This document shows positions 1 to 7,667 of a stretch of 64,000 nucleotides of DNA, one piece after another. A model generated the notes under the pieces. The model saw only the letters and a program-made list of their open reading frames with translations, had not been told where the DNA came from and ran no database searches. Every line of letters starts with the position of its first letter. The stretch's first letter is position 1. Both the position numbers and the translations under genes were made by a program. The stretch is from NCBI GenBank assembly GCA_034436755.1, contig DAOTVB010000084.1, forward strand, positions 13,365-77,364, given 5' to 3'. This stretch comes from CAKZQX01 sp034436755 (GTDB lineage Bacteria; Chloroflexota; Chloroflexia; Chloroflexales; Chloroflexaceae).

Positions 1-1256
1 CCATGTTCGCCGGTAATGCTGCCATCCTGCGCGATGCATAACTGCATAATCTCGCGTCCGGCCTCGATCACCCGGTGGATCAGCGCGTCGTCCTTGGGAT
101 CTTCGATCAGGATCAGCGGGTGCAGATTGCCATCCCCAGCGTGAAACACATAGCCCACGCGCAGATCGTATGCCTCACAGACCCGGTTAACGCCGGCCAG
201 CGTCGCCGCCAGTTTGCTGCGGGGCACGGTGCCATCCACCAGGTAGTAGGCCGGAGCCAGGCGCGCCATTGCGCCGGCAGCACTCTTGCGGGCATACCAG
301 ATATTCGCCCGCTCGTCTGCCGTCTGCGCCACCCGCAACTCGCGTACATCCATGTCGCGCAGGATGGTAATAATCTCATCGATCTGGGGCGTCACGCTCT
401 CCGGGTAGCCGTCGGCCTCGATAATCAGCGCCGCGCCCGCCTGGATCGGCAACCCGGCGTGGGTAAACTCCTCCAGGATGACCATCATCTTCTGGTCCAT
501 CATCTCCAGCGTTGCCGGAACCAGCCCACGCGCAATAATGGCTGAAACCGCCGCGCCCGCCTGCTCAACCGAGTCAAATGCCGCCATCAGCGTCTTGACC
601 GCCGGCGGATTGCGCATCAGGCGCAACTGCGCCTCGGACACCAGACCCAGCGTGCCCTCGCTGCCGACCATCAGGCCCACAAAGTCATACTCGGGATAGT
701 CCAGTGCGCCGCCACCCAGTTGCAGCGCCCGCCCATCGGCCAGCACCACCCGCAACCCGGTGACATAATTGGTTGTGACGCCATATTTGAAGCAGTGGGG
801 ACCGCCTGAATTCTCGGCGAGATTCCCGCCAAGGGTTGAGGCACGCCCACTCGAGGGATCGGGGGGATAATAGAGACCCTGCGCCTGCACGGTGGTATCG
901 AGGAGCAGCGTAATCATGCCGGGTTGGGCAGTCACGCTACGACCAATCTCGTTAAACTCGATCAGGCGATCCATGCGGGAGAAAGCGACAATCAGGCCGC
1001 CATGCTCGGCGACCGCGCCGCCGGAGAGCCCGGTACCCGCGCCACGCGCCACCAGGGGCACGCCCTGTTGCCGGGCCCAGCGGACAATCTGCACCAGATC
1101 ATCCGTTGTGCGCGGAAACACCAGCCCATCGGGTTGCCCCCGATCCAGGCCGGCATCACCATCGTAAGTCAGCAGATCTATCGGATTGGTGACAACCTGG
1201 TTAGCCGTCAACTGGCGGGCCAGCGCCTGAAGATCGACCTTATGTTGCACAGCCAT
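1..1256 (-). CDS. glcD: Glycolate oxidase subunit GlcD (FAD-linked oxidase), 3' end missing
   Basis: Catalytic FAD subunit that oxidises glycolate (or D-lactate) to the 2-oxo acid. I read the frame directly from the minus strand. It starts at ATG 1256-1254 after an AGAGGGA ribosome site and stays open to the window edge, giving about 418 of the roughly 480 residues usual for the family. The N-terminal half is a PCMH-type FAD domain, with GAGTGLSGGA and the PPDPSS...GGNLAENSGG stretch. The C-terminal half holds HAGDGNLHP and ends at SITGEHG, a hallmark of the GlcD/D-LDH family. It lies 142 bp downstream of the lactate/glycolate permease on the same strand, so the two probably form an uptake-and-oxidation operon. 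D-lactate dehydrogenase is the main alternative, because the substrate cannot be read from motifs. Confidence 0.9.
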   Translation of the reverse strand, partial: MAVQHKVDLQALARQLTANQVVTNPIDLLTYDGDAGLDRGQPDGLVFPRTTDDLVQIVRWARQQGVPLVARGAGTGLSGGAVAEHGGLIVAFSRMDRLIEFNEIGRSVTAQPGMITLLLDTTVQAQGLYYPPDPSSGRASTLGGNLAENSGGPHCFKYGVTTNYVTGLRVVLADGRALQLGGGALDYPEYDFVGLMVGSEGTLGLVSEAQLRLMRNPPAVKTLMAAFDSVEQAGAAVSAIIARGLVPATLEMMDQKMMVILEEFTHAGLPIQAGAALIIEADGYPESVTPQIDEIITILRDMDVRELRVAQTADERANIWYARKSAAGAMARLAPAYYLVDGTVPRSKLAATLAGVNRVCEAYDLRVGYVFHAGDGNLHPLILIEDPKDDALIHRVIEAGREIMQLCIAQDGSITGEH

Positions 1257-1302
1257 AGTGCTTTTCCCTCTGCTATGAAGAACATCCTACGTTTACTATT
1301 CT

Positions 1303-1388
1303 GGGCAGGCCTGACGACCTGCCCCTACCATCAGCGTCCCACCGCAATGGATGGGTTGGACGTAGAGACGCGCTTCTGCGCGTCCGCC
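1303..1388. repeat. Composite of two short palindromic repeats between lctP and glcD
   Basis: Two hairpins lie in the lctP-glcD spacer. The first pairs GGGCAGG (1303-1309) with CCTGCCC (1318-1324). The second pairs GACGCGC (1367-1373) with GCGCGTC (1378-1384) around a TTCT loop. The second, with its flank CGTAGAGACGCGC, recurs at 39147-39174, so it is a dispersed repeat rather than a locus-specific terminator. Neither is followed by a T tract on the minus strand. Confidence 0.7.
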
Positions 1389-1398
1389 GCCGCACACA

Positions 1399-3105
1399 TT
1401 ACCCCGGCCCGACGGCCATCAGCGGATCGGGCATATTCAGCACATAGACGGCAATCATCCCCAGGATACCCACGACCACAACATAGTAGAGCGTCGGAAT
1501 GATCGTCTTCCGCAACGTCGCGCCCTCCTGCCCCAGCAGACCCACCGTCGCCGAAGCCGCAACAACATTGTGGATAGCGATCATATTTCCGGCAGCGGCT
1601 CCCACCGCCTGCAACGACACAATCACAATCCCGGAGATCAGCAACTGCTCGGCCACACCAAACTGGAACAGACTAAACATCAGATTGCTGACCGTGTTGC
1701 TCCCCGCGATAAACGCGCCCAGCGCGCCAATCGTCGGCGCAAAGAAGGGCCAGACCGCGCCGACATTCTCAGCGACCCAGGCGGCCATTGCCACCGGCAT
1801 GCTCGGCAGGTCGGCGGCATTCATACCCGAGTTAATATATACGCGTACCATCGGCACCGTAAAAATAAGCACAAACCCGGCACCTAACAACACCTTGCTT
1901 GAGTCGTTGATCGCCCCCCGGATCTCCGGGCCATTCATCTGATGCAGGAAGAAGGTGATGGCAACAACCACAATCAGGATAAACGCAGGCAGATAGAGCG
2001 GCGTGGTCGATGCGCCAATTTCCGTGCCGAAGATATCGGGCCAGCCAATTACTACTTTACGCAGTTGTGCGCCAATACCCAACTGCGGCAGGCGGGTCAG
2101 CACCAGCAGCAGCGCCACCAGCAGGTAGGGTACCCAGGCCAGCCAGAGCGCCATGGAGCGCTTCCCGGCCAGTTCCTCGAGGTTAATCTCCAACCGGCTG
2201 ATCCACTCCGGTTGCCACTCCTCGCGCGGCGGAAAATCCCAGGTATCCTTAGGCACCAGAAAGCCCCGCCGCGCCGCAAACGTCACAATCGCCAGCCCGA
2301 CCAGCGCACCCAGCAGCGAGGGGAACTCCGGCCCCAGGAAGACCCCGGTCAGGGCGTAGGGGATGGTAAAGGCCAGCCCGCCGAAGATGGCAAACGGCAG
2401 AATTGAGAGCCCTTCGGTCCAGGAGCGATTACGCCCGAAGAAGCGCGTCAGCATCATGATCATCAGCAGCGGAATAAGCGTCCCGGTGATGCCATGCATA
2501 ATTGCCGACCCCGCCGTGATCGCCTGGAGATACTGCTCAAAACTCATTCCGACCGTTTCCAGTTGATCCGTAACAGCCGGCGTATCCAGACCGCCGCGCA
2601 CCCCAACCAGGATCGGCGTACCGACCGCGCCGAAGGTCACGGGCGTGCTCTGGATCATCATGCCGATCATGACCGCCGCCATCGCGGGAAAACCCAGCGC
2701 CACCATCAGCGGAGCGGCAATCGCTGCCGGGGTACCAAACCCCGAAGCCCCCTCGATAAACGAGCCAAACAGCCAGGCGATAATGACAATCTGCACCCGC
2801 CGATCGGTGCTGATATTGGTAAAGCCATTGCGGATCGCCGTTACCGCGCCGGAATACTTGAGCGTATTCAGCAGCAGAATCGCGCCAAAGATGATAAAGA
2901 GAATATCGAACGTGATAAACAGACCCTGAATGGTTGCAGCGACAATTCGGGGAAACGAAACCTGCCACGCCGTCAGTGCAATCAGCACGGCGACAACATA
3001 CACCAGGGGCATGGCCCATTTGGCCGGCCAGCGGAAACCGATCAGCAGCACTGCTGCAACCAGGATAGGCATTACGGCCAGCAATGCCTGAATACCAAGA
3101 CTCAT
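1399..3105 (-). CDS. lctP: L-lactate / glycolate permease, LctP family
   Basis: Integral membrane carrier of the lactate permease family (TC 2.A.14, including LldP and GlcA of E. coli), which imports L-lactate, D-lactate or glycolate with protons. The 568-residue product is hydrophobic throughout, with a dozen or more predicted membrane segments. It carries the family signature GASGFGTPAAIAAP around residues 118-131 and a second conserved stretch near the C terminus (FIAGSNTVSNLMFSLFQF). Length is normal for the family. The start ATG 3105-3103 has an excellent AAGGAGGTC ribosome site (3119-3111). glcD follows on the same strand, which suggests the substrate oxidised by GlcD is the one imported. 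A long structured leader lies upstream. Confidence 0.92.
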   Translation of the reverse strand: MSLGIQALLAVMPILVAAVLLIGFRWPAKWAMPLVYVVAVLIALTAWQVSFPRIVAATIQGLFITFDILFIIFGAILLLNTLKYSGAVTAIRNGFTNISTDRRVQIVIIAWLFGSFIEGASGFGTPAAIAAPLMVALGFPAMAAVMIGMMIQSTPVTFGAVGTPILVGVRGGLDTPAVTDQLETVGMSFEQYLQAITAGSAIMHGITGTLIPLLMIMMLTRFFGRNRSWTEGLSILPFAIFGGLAFTIPYALTGVFLGPEFPSLLGALVGLAIVTFAARRGFLVPKDTWDFPPREEWQPEWISRLEINLEELAGKRSMALWLAWVPYLLVALLLVLTRLPQLGIGAQLRKVVIGWPDIFGTEIGASTTPLYLPAFILIVVVAITFFLHQMNGPEIRGAINDSSKVLLGAGFVLIFTVPMVRVYINSGMNAADLPSMPVAMAAWVAENVGAVWPFFAPTIGALGAFIAGSNTVSNLMFSLFQFGVAEQLLISGIVIVSLQAVGAAAGNMIAIHNVVAASATVGLLGQEGATLRKTIIPTLYYVVVVGILGMIAVYVLNMPDPLMAVGPG

Positions 3106-3648
3106 CGAATGACCTCCTTGTCAAGACAGAACAAACAGCGCCTCTCCGGGCAGTAACCGACTACAATTCTGACGCGTCCGCATGGCGCATTGCAGACCCG
3201 GTGCAGCCCGATTAATGCCCGGAGGCGTAAGTTGTAGCGAGATACGGTTTCCTTCCCCTTATCTCTAGTAAACGCGAGGTACGACCAGACCAGTGTACTG
3301 GCCGGTCTATAGAGGCACAACCAGATACTTCAAGAAAATCCGCTACACAGCAGCATTTACGCGATGGGCGTTCACATCAGGCAAGGAACCAGGTGCTTGA
3401 AAAAGCAACTCCTGTTCCATCGCGGCGGAGACCAGGACACCCCCACGTGGAGAACCACGTAACTCTTCTATATAGGTGATGGAGGGCACAAAGAAATGGT
3501 TCGTTAGAGTTTAGCAAAAAGAAAGTTATTCATCAAGAAAGCGGTGATAACTGCTGATAGCGATCTAACAACAATGTGGGGCAGCGGGGCCAGGGCTGCC
3601 GGAATATTGTGACACCAGGAACACCTTTGGAGCCCCGCTATTATAGCA
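3106..3648 (-). promoter_or_regulatory. Long leader of lctP with minus-strand promoter candidate and hairpins
   Basis: This 540-bp gap has no credible gene. A perfect minus-strand -10 box TATAAT with an extended TGC (3648-3640) lies just past the aldo/keto reductase stop. It would give an RNA of about 530 nt before lctP. The region holds three inverted repeats. GGAACCAGG (3385-3393) pairs with CCTGTTCC (3412-3419). ACGTGG (3445-3450) pairs with CCACGT (3455-3460). An imperfect palindrome spans 3283-3307. No good -35 box is visible, so transcription from here is inferred. Confidence 0.4.
3283..3307. promoter_or_regulatory. Imperfect palindrome, operator candidate upstream of lctP
   Basis: CCAGT and ACTGG flank a GT spacer, with outer GACC and GGTC. 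The TGGTC/GACCA elements resemble half-sites bound by FadR-type GntR regulators, which commonly control lactate and glycolate genes (LldR, GlcC). No regulator gene lies in the window, so this is inference from base pattern alone. Confidence 0.3.
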
Positions 3649-3667
3649 CACAATACTGGCCCGGTGG

Positions 3668-4633
3668 TCAGGTTGTCGGGCCGCGCAAGGCCATGGTGGC
3701 CTCAATTTCAGCGATATCGCTCTGATCCAGGCGGATTGCCCCTGCGCCGATGATACCCTCCACCTGCTCCGGGTTGCGCCCGCCGACGATGGCCCCGGTG
3801 ACCGCCGGATGCCGCAGCGTCCAGGCAATCGCAACCTCACCCGGTGAGCAGTCATGCCGCCGGCCGATCTCGCGCAGCCGCTCGACCAGTTGCAGGTTCT
3901 GCGTCAGCTTCGGCTCCTGAAACTGCGGATTGTTCCGCCGCCAGTCATTCTCCGGCAACTGCGCCACCCGCGCATGGGTCATCTTCCCCGTTAGCAGGCC
4001 CGACGCCATCGGCGAGTAGATGATCACGCCAATGTTCTGCTCCCGGCAGAAATCCAGAATATCGCCCTCGACCCGCCGGTCAATGATCGAGTAGGGCGGT
4101 TGCAGTGAGATGATCGGCGCGATCTTCTGCGCCCGGCGCATCTGCTCAACATTAAAGTTCGAGACGCCGATGTAGCGCACCTTGCCCTCGGCCTGGAGTT
4201 GTGCCAGCGTCTCCCAACCCTCTTCAATCTCCGGGTCCGGGTTGGGCCAGTGGATCTGGTAGAGATCAACCACATCGACCTGCAGGCGGCGCAGGCTGTC
4301 TTCGATCTCGCGGCGGAGCACCTCGGCCTTGAGAGTGCCGATGATTGTGCCGTTTTCGTCCCAGGTGCGGGTGCATTTGGTAAAAATGTAGGGGCGTTCG
4401 GTTCGCCCTTTGAGCGCCTGAGCCACAATCTCCTCGGCGTGCCCCAACCCATACACGGCTGCTGTGTCGATCCAGTTCATGCCCAGGTCAAGCGCCCGCT
4501 GGATCGCCGCGATTGACGCTTTATCGTCCTGCGGTCCCCAACCAAAGGACCAGTGCCCGCCGCCGATGGCCCAGGTACCAAACCCCAGCGGCGTAATTGC
4601 CATATCACTTGTTCCGAGTTGTCGGGTCTGCAT
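3668..4633 (-). CDS. Aldo/keto reductase
   Basis: NAD(P)H-dependent oxidoreductase of the AKR superfamily, expected to be a soluble TIM barrel. Counting from the upstream ATG at 4642, the catalytic tetrad is complete: D59 and Y64 (WIDTAAVYG), K89 (FTKC) and H131 (YQIHW). GVSNFN and the C-terminal nucleotide-binding stretch VTGAIVGGRNPEQV are also typical. I prefer the second ATG (4633-4631). The AAGGAG ribosome site at 4649-4644 is 10 nt from it but only 1 nt from the ATG at 4642. The product is about 321 residues, normal for the family. Substrate is unknown; GWGPQDD and FTKCTRTWDENG suggest the general oxidoreductase subgroup related to potassium-channel beta subunits. It stands alone between spacers. 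Confidence 0.9.
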   Translation of the reverse strand: MQTRQLGTSDMAITPLGFGTWAIGGGHWSFGWGPQDDKASIAAIQRALDLGMNWIDTAAVYGLGHAEEIVAQALKGRTERPYIFTKCTRTWDENGTIIGTLKAEVLRREIEDSLRRLQVDVVDLYQIHWPNPDPEIEEGWETLAQLQAEGKVRYIGVSNFNVEQMRRAQKIAPIISLQPPYSIIDRRVEGDILDFCREQNIGVIIYSPMASGLLTGKMTHARVAQLPENDWRRNNPQFQEPKLTQNLQLVERLREIGRRHDCSPGEVAIAWTLRHPAVTGAIVGGRNPEQVEGIIGAGAIRLDQSDIAEIEATMALRGPTT

Positions 4634-4736
4634 TCGTTGCATACTCCTTCTACCAGCATCACACTACCGAATCGTCCTTCGTCGTAGCAAGATCCACACC
4701 AGAGCTACTCAACCGGTTTAACCGGGATTGCGGTGC

Positions 4737-5444
4737 TCACTCCGCCGCCGGGGGCATGTCCTGGCTGCCCAGGATGCTCTCCGGATCAACACCCAGTTCG
4801 CGCAGCTTCGCGGCCAACTGCTGGGCCTGCTGCTCGGCCTGCTGCCGCGCGGCACGTTCCTGTCGGCGCTGCTGCTCCAACTCGACGTAGGTCAGGAAGC
4901 GCTCCCCATCGGGCCGGATAAGCTGCAACTCATCGTTGACCAGTTCAAAGCGAATCCCCAGGCGCGGAATCACCCACCCGGGCATGGTTTCGATGACATG
5001 CAGCCGCTCATCGCGCCGCTGCCAGCCGGCCAGCGAGCCCTCGTCCGGGTCGTAGAGATAGTACTCCTCCACACCATATTCATTATAGAACTCCAGTTCT
5101 CTGGCCATTTCCGCAACCCGGTTGCCGGGTGACAGCACCTCAAAAACCACCTGGGGCGCGATCTGCTCCTCTTCCCACTGCCGGTAAGAGCCGCGATAGC
5201 CCTTGGGTCGCCCAAACACAACCAGCGCATCCGGCGCGCGGCAAATATCCGAACGGCCCTCCACCGGATACCAGAGCAGATCACCCGCCACAAACACATC
5301 GGGACGGTCGGCAAAGAGCGCCTCCAATCCCCCCTTGATTGTTACAATCCATTCAAATTGCAGTGTATTATCGGCCATTGGTTGCCCATCGCTATCCGGA
5401 TAGATAACAGACTTTTCCTCAACCGGCGCTTCAACCGTACTCAT
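4737..5444 (-). CDS. Uma2 family (DUF820) PD-(D/E)XK nuclease-like protein with coiled-coil tail
   Basis: Member of the Uma2/DUF820 restriction-endonuclease-fold family, abundant in Chloroflexota and cyanobacteria. Its function there is unproven, and association with mobile DNA is often suggested. Core motifs are D72 (RAPDALVVFG) and E102 (VVFEVLSPGNR). The lysine-bearing helix reads AEMARELEFYNEYGVEEYYL, with Arg where Lys is common. The last 60 residues are rich in Gln, Arg and Ala (QQRRQERAARQQAEQQAQQL) and should form a coiled coil, a common tail in this family. The ATG at 5444 follows AAGGGGG. A second Uma2 gene lies at 31040-31615. Confidence 0.85.
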   Translation of the reverse strand: MSTVEAPVEEKSVIYPDSDGQPMADNTLQFEWIVTIKGGLEALFADRPDVFVAGDLLWYPVEGRSDICRAPDALVVFGRPKGYRGSYRQWEEEQIAPQVVFEVLSPGNRVAEMARELEFYNEYGVEEYYLYDPDEGSLAGWQRRDERLHVIETMPGWVIPRLGIRFELVNDELQLIRPDGERFLTYVELEQQRRQERAARQQAEQQAQQLAAKLRELGVDPESILGSQDMPPAAE

Positions 5445-5461
5445 ACGCCCCCCTTGTCTTT

Positions 5462-5489
5462 AGTTCTCAGTTCTCAGTTCTCAGTTCTC
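5462..5489. repeat. Heptanucleotide tandem repeat (AGTTCTC x4)
   Basis: Four exact copies of the 7-mer AGTTCTC abut the left end of the TIR element at 5490. This resembles the STRR heptanucleotide repeats described from heterocystous cyanobacteria. Related degenerate units continue on the far side of the element. Confidence 0.9.
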
Positions 5490-5713
5490 AGACTGTCTGA
5501 AAAGGGTGTGTTATGGGGATGTTGGCCTGGCACCCCGCCCGTCATGCTGGATAGATCTTGAAAAAGAGTCCAGATAGGGGAGCCGGATGGAGATCACTCC
5601 CGCACGGCCCCGGCCGCACACCGGCTGAAGTCGGGACTCCTGGGGCGCTGTTCGGTGTATCAGGGCAAGCATCAGGATGCCTGACCGACGCGAACCACCG
5701 TTTCAGACAGTCT
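5490..5713. mobile_element. MITE-like element, copy 1 (13-bp terminal inverted repeats)
   Basis: A 224-bp non-coding element bounded by AGACTGTCTGAAA (5490-5502) and its exact complement TTTCAGACAGTCT (5701-5713). Interior stretches such as CCGGCTGAAG, GGACTCCTGGGGCGCTGT and ACCGACGCGAA recur in the same order in the second copy at 43759-43929. It encodes no transposase, so any movement must have been in trans. No target duplication is visible at this copy. Confidence 0.8.
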
Positions 5714-5808
5714 TTTAGTTCTTTAGTTCCTGGTTCTTTAATCCTCAGTTCTCAGTTCTCAATTCTTTGTTCTCAATTCTTTGTTCTTTGTTCTCTGTTC
5801 TTACCTGC
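5714..5808. repeat. Degenerate AGTTCT/TTGTTCT heptamer array
   Basis: Imperfect heptamers (AGTTCTC, AATTCTT, TGTTCTT and similar) fill the spacer between the TIR element and the stop codon of the HD-GYP gene. The same words occur near 11.13, 23.6, 43.95 and 57.1 kb. Confidence 0.75.
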
Positions 5809-7488
5809 TTACCCCTCGCGCTCGGCCTGCGTCTTAATCTTCCCCTGGGCGCGGGCCCGCATTAACGCCTCAACACACTGCGCGTCATACTCGGTGCCCA
5901 CCGCACTGGACAGAATGCTAAAGGACTGCTCAATTGACATCGCCGGGCGGTAGGGGCGCGAACTGGTCATGGCATCGAAGGCATCGGCGACGGCAACAAT
6001 CCGCCCGATCAGGCTGATCTCATCGCCCTTGAGCCCCAGCGGGTAGCCGCTACCGTCCAGCCGTTCATGATGCTGGGCCAGGGCCGATGACTCTTCGCGC
6101 AGCAGTTCCTCCAGATCGGCGTCATGCAGCAGTCGAACGCCATAGGTCGGGTGGAGTTTCATCACGCTCATCTCGTCGTTGGTCAGATGTTCCGGCTTCT
6201 TCAAGATGGCATCACCGACGCCGATCTTGCCGACATCATGCAGGATCGCGCCGATCTGCACATGGTAGAGCATCTCCTGGGATAGCTCCATTTCACGGGC
6301 AATCGCCACGGCGAAATCCGCTACCCGCTGGCTATGCCCCCGCGTGTAGGGATCTTTGAGATCAATCGCGCCGGTAACGGCCTTGATAATCCCCAGGAAG
6401 AGCCGGGAATTGCGCTCATAGAGCCAGGCCAGTTGCAACACCGTTGCCGCCTGGCTTGCCAGGGTCTCAAACAGGCTGACATCCTCAGCGCTAAAGCTCT
6501 GCCCATCGCGCTTGTTGAGCGCCTGCGCACCGCCGATAATCTTCGCAGGCAACACTCCCGCGCCGCTACCCAGTTGAATAGTGGGCGCGCGCAACGGCAG
6601 ACAGAGGATCGAACGGGTGACAAAACCACTCTGTTGATCAATTTTGCGGTAGAAGCGGCTGTCATTGCGCACATCATTGACCAGCACCCGCTCGCCCTTG
6701 CTGGTGACATAGCCAATAATGCCCCGACCAGCAGGTACGCGCACCTCCTCGTCGCGCAACTGGCGGCCCTCCTTGCCCGTCGCCATCTGCAAGACCAGAT
6801 CGCCCGTCCGCTCATCGCGCAGCCAGATCGAGGTTGCCTCCACATTGAGCAACTGGCTGGCGTGATGCATAATCCGCTCAAGCAGTTGATCGCGGTCCAG
6901 GGTAGTCGTGATATGCGAGACAATATCGACCAGCGCCTGCAGCCGCCGCTCGCGCCGCCGGGCACTGACCAGCATGCACGTCTTTTCGATCTCGACCGCC
7001 AGCCGTTCGCACAGCAGTTGCGCCAGCGTCATATCGTCCGGATCATCCACTACGGTCAGTGGCAGATCAAAGATCTCCACCGCTCCCAGCGGTTGATCTT
7101 GCAGCAGCAACGGCAGACAGTAGGCTGTCCGAAAGCCCATCCCGGAGAGCGCACCGATGGACTGGTTCCAGAGCGGCTCGCGGGTCACATCGGAGATAAA
7201 GACCGGCCTGCGCTCACGCACCACATACCCGGCCAGGCAGCGGTCTATCGCAAAATGCTTGCCCAGCAGATGCTGGATCGTCGTGTCGCCCCGGATTACA
7301 GTCAGCACCTGCTCATCATCCACCGGCTCATACAGGTAGAGCACCCCGGCCGGTGCTTGTAACGCCTGTAGCAACAACTGAAGCATCCCATCGAGCAGCG
7401 GATCGAGTTCCGTGCTGGCAGCGATCTGATTGGCGCGCTGCATGCAGATGATAAGTTGTTGCATTCTGGTCGGTTGCGCGATCGTCAT
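5809..7488 (-). CDS. GAF-GAF-HD-GYP protein, probable c-di-GMP phosphodiesterase
   Basis: Predicted cytoplasmic signalling enzyme that hydrolyses cyclic di-GMP in response to ligands bound by two N-terminal GAF domains. Domain order in about 559 residues is GAF1 (roughly 20-180), GAF2 (190-360), then HD-GYP in the last 180. The HD-GYP domain has both hallmarks: HDVGKIGV, and HHERLDGSGYP matching the canonical HHExxDGxGYP. The metal-binding and GYP residues are intact, so activity is expected. I chose ATG 7488-7486 because AGGAG lies 7 nt upstream; 15 more residues are open upstream but lack a ribosome site. A strong terminator for the preceding gene lies just upstream, so it has its own promoter. 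The ligand of the GAF domains is unknown. Confidence 0.9.
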   Translation of the reverse strand: MTIAQPTRMQQLIICMQRANQIAASTELDPLLDGMLQLLLQALQAPAGVLYLYEPVDDEQVLTVIRGDTTIQHLLGKHFAIDRCLAGYVVRERRPVFISDVTREPLWNQSIGALSGMGFRTAYCLPLLLQDQPLGAVEIFDLPLTVVDDPDDMTLAQLLCERLAVEIEKTCMLVSARRRERRLQALVDIVSHITTTLDRDQLLERIMHHASQLLNVEATSIWLRDERTGDLVLQMATGKEGRQLRDEEVRVPAGRGIIGYVTSKGERVLVNDVRNDSRFYRKIDQQSGFVTRSILCLPLRAPTIQLGSGAGVLPAKIIGGAQALNKRDGQSFSAEDVSLFETLASQAATVLQLAWLYERNSRLFLGIIKAVTGAIDLKDPYTRGHSQRVADFAVAIAREMELSQEMLYHVQIGAILHDVGKIGVGDAILKKPEHLTNDEMSVMKLHPTYGVRLLHDADLEELLREESSALAQHHERLDGSGYPLGLKGDEISLIGRIVAVADAFDAMTSSRPYRPAMSIEQSFSILSSAVGTEYDAQCVEALMRARAQGKIKTQAEREG

Positions 7489-7518
7489 TTGCCTGCTCCT
7501 GCACTCTGGACTAACGCA

Positions 7519-7553
7519 ACAAAAAAGGCACAAAGCGACTGCTGCTTCGTGCC
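7519..7553 (-). terminator. Rho-independent terminator after the DUF512 gene
   Basis: On the minus strand GGCACGAAGC pairs with GCTTTGTGCC (one mismatch, 7-nt loop; 7553-7527) and is followed by a run of six T (7526-7521). It separates the DUF512 gene from the HD-GYP gene. Confidence 0.85.
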
Positions 7554-7597
7554 TTACCCTCCCCGGTCTACCTGTGACAGGCTTACGCTACGTATTC

Positions 7598-7659
7598 GTA
7601 CCCGGCAGGTAGCATCCTGATCAACTGCCGGTGACATCACTGTCACACCCGCCGGGTAC
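7598..7659 (-). other. Nested hairpin in the 3' UTR of the DUF512 gene
   Basis: A perfect 9-bp outer stem (GTACCCGGC 7598-7606 with GCCGGGTAC 7651-7659) encloses a 6-bp inner hairpin (GTGACA 7631-7636 with TGTCAC 7641-7646). It begins 9 bp after the DUF512 stop and ends 45 bp before the terminator hairpin. It may be a 3' stabiliser, a repeat or a small RNA; the sequence does not decide. Confidence 0.55.
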
Positions 7660-7667
7660 GTCCCTGC

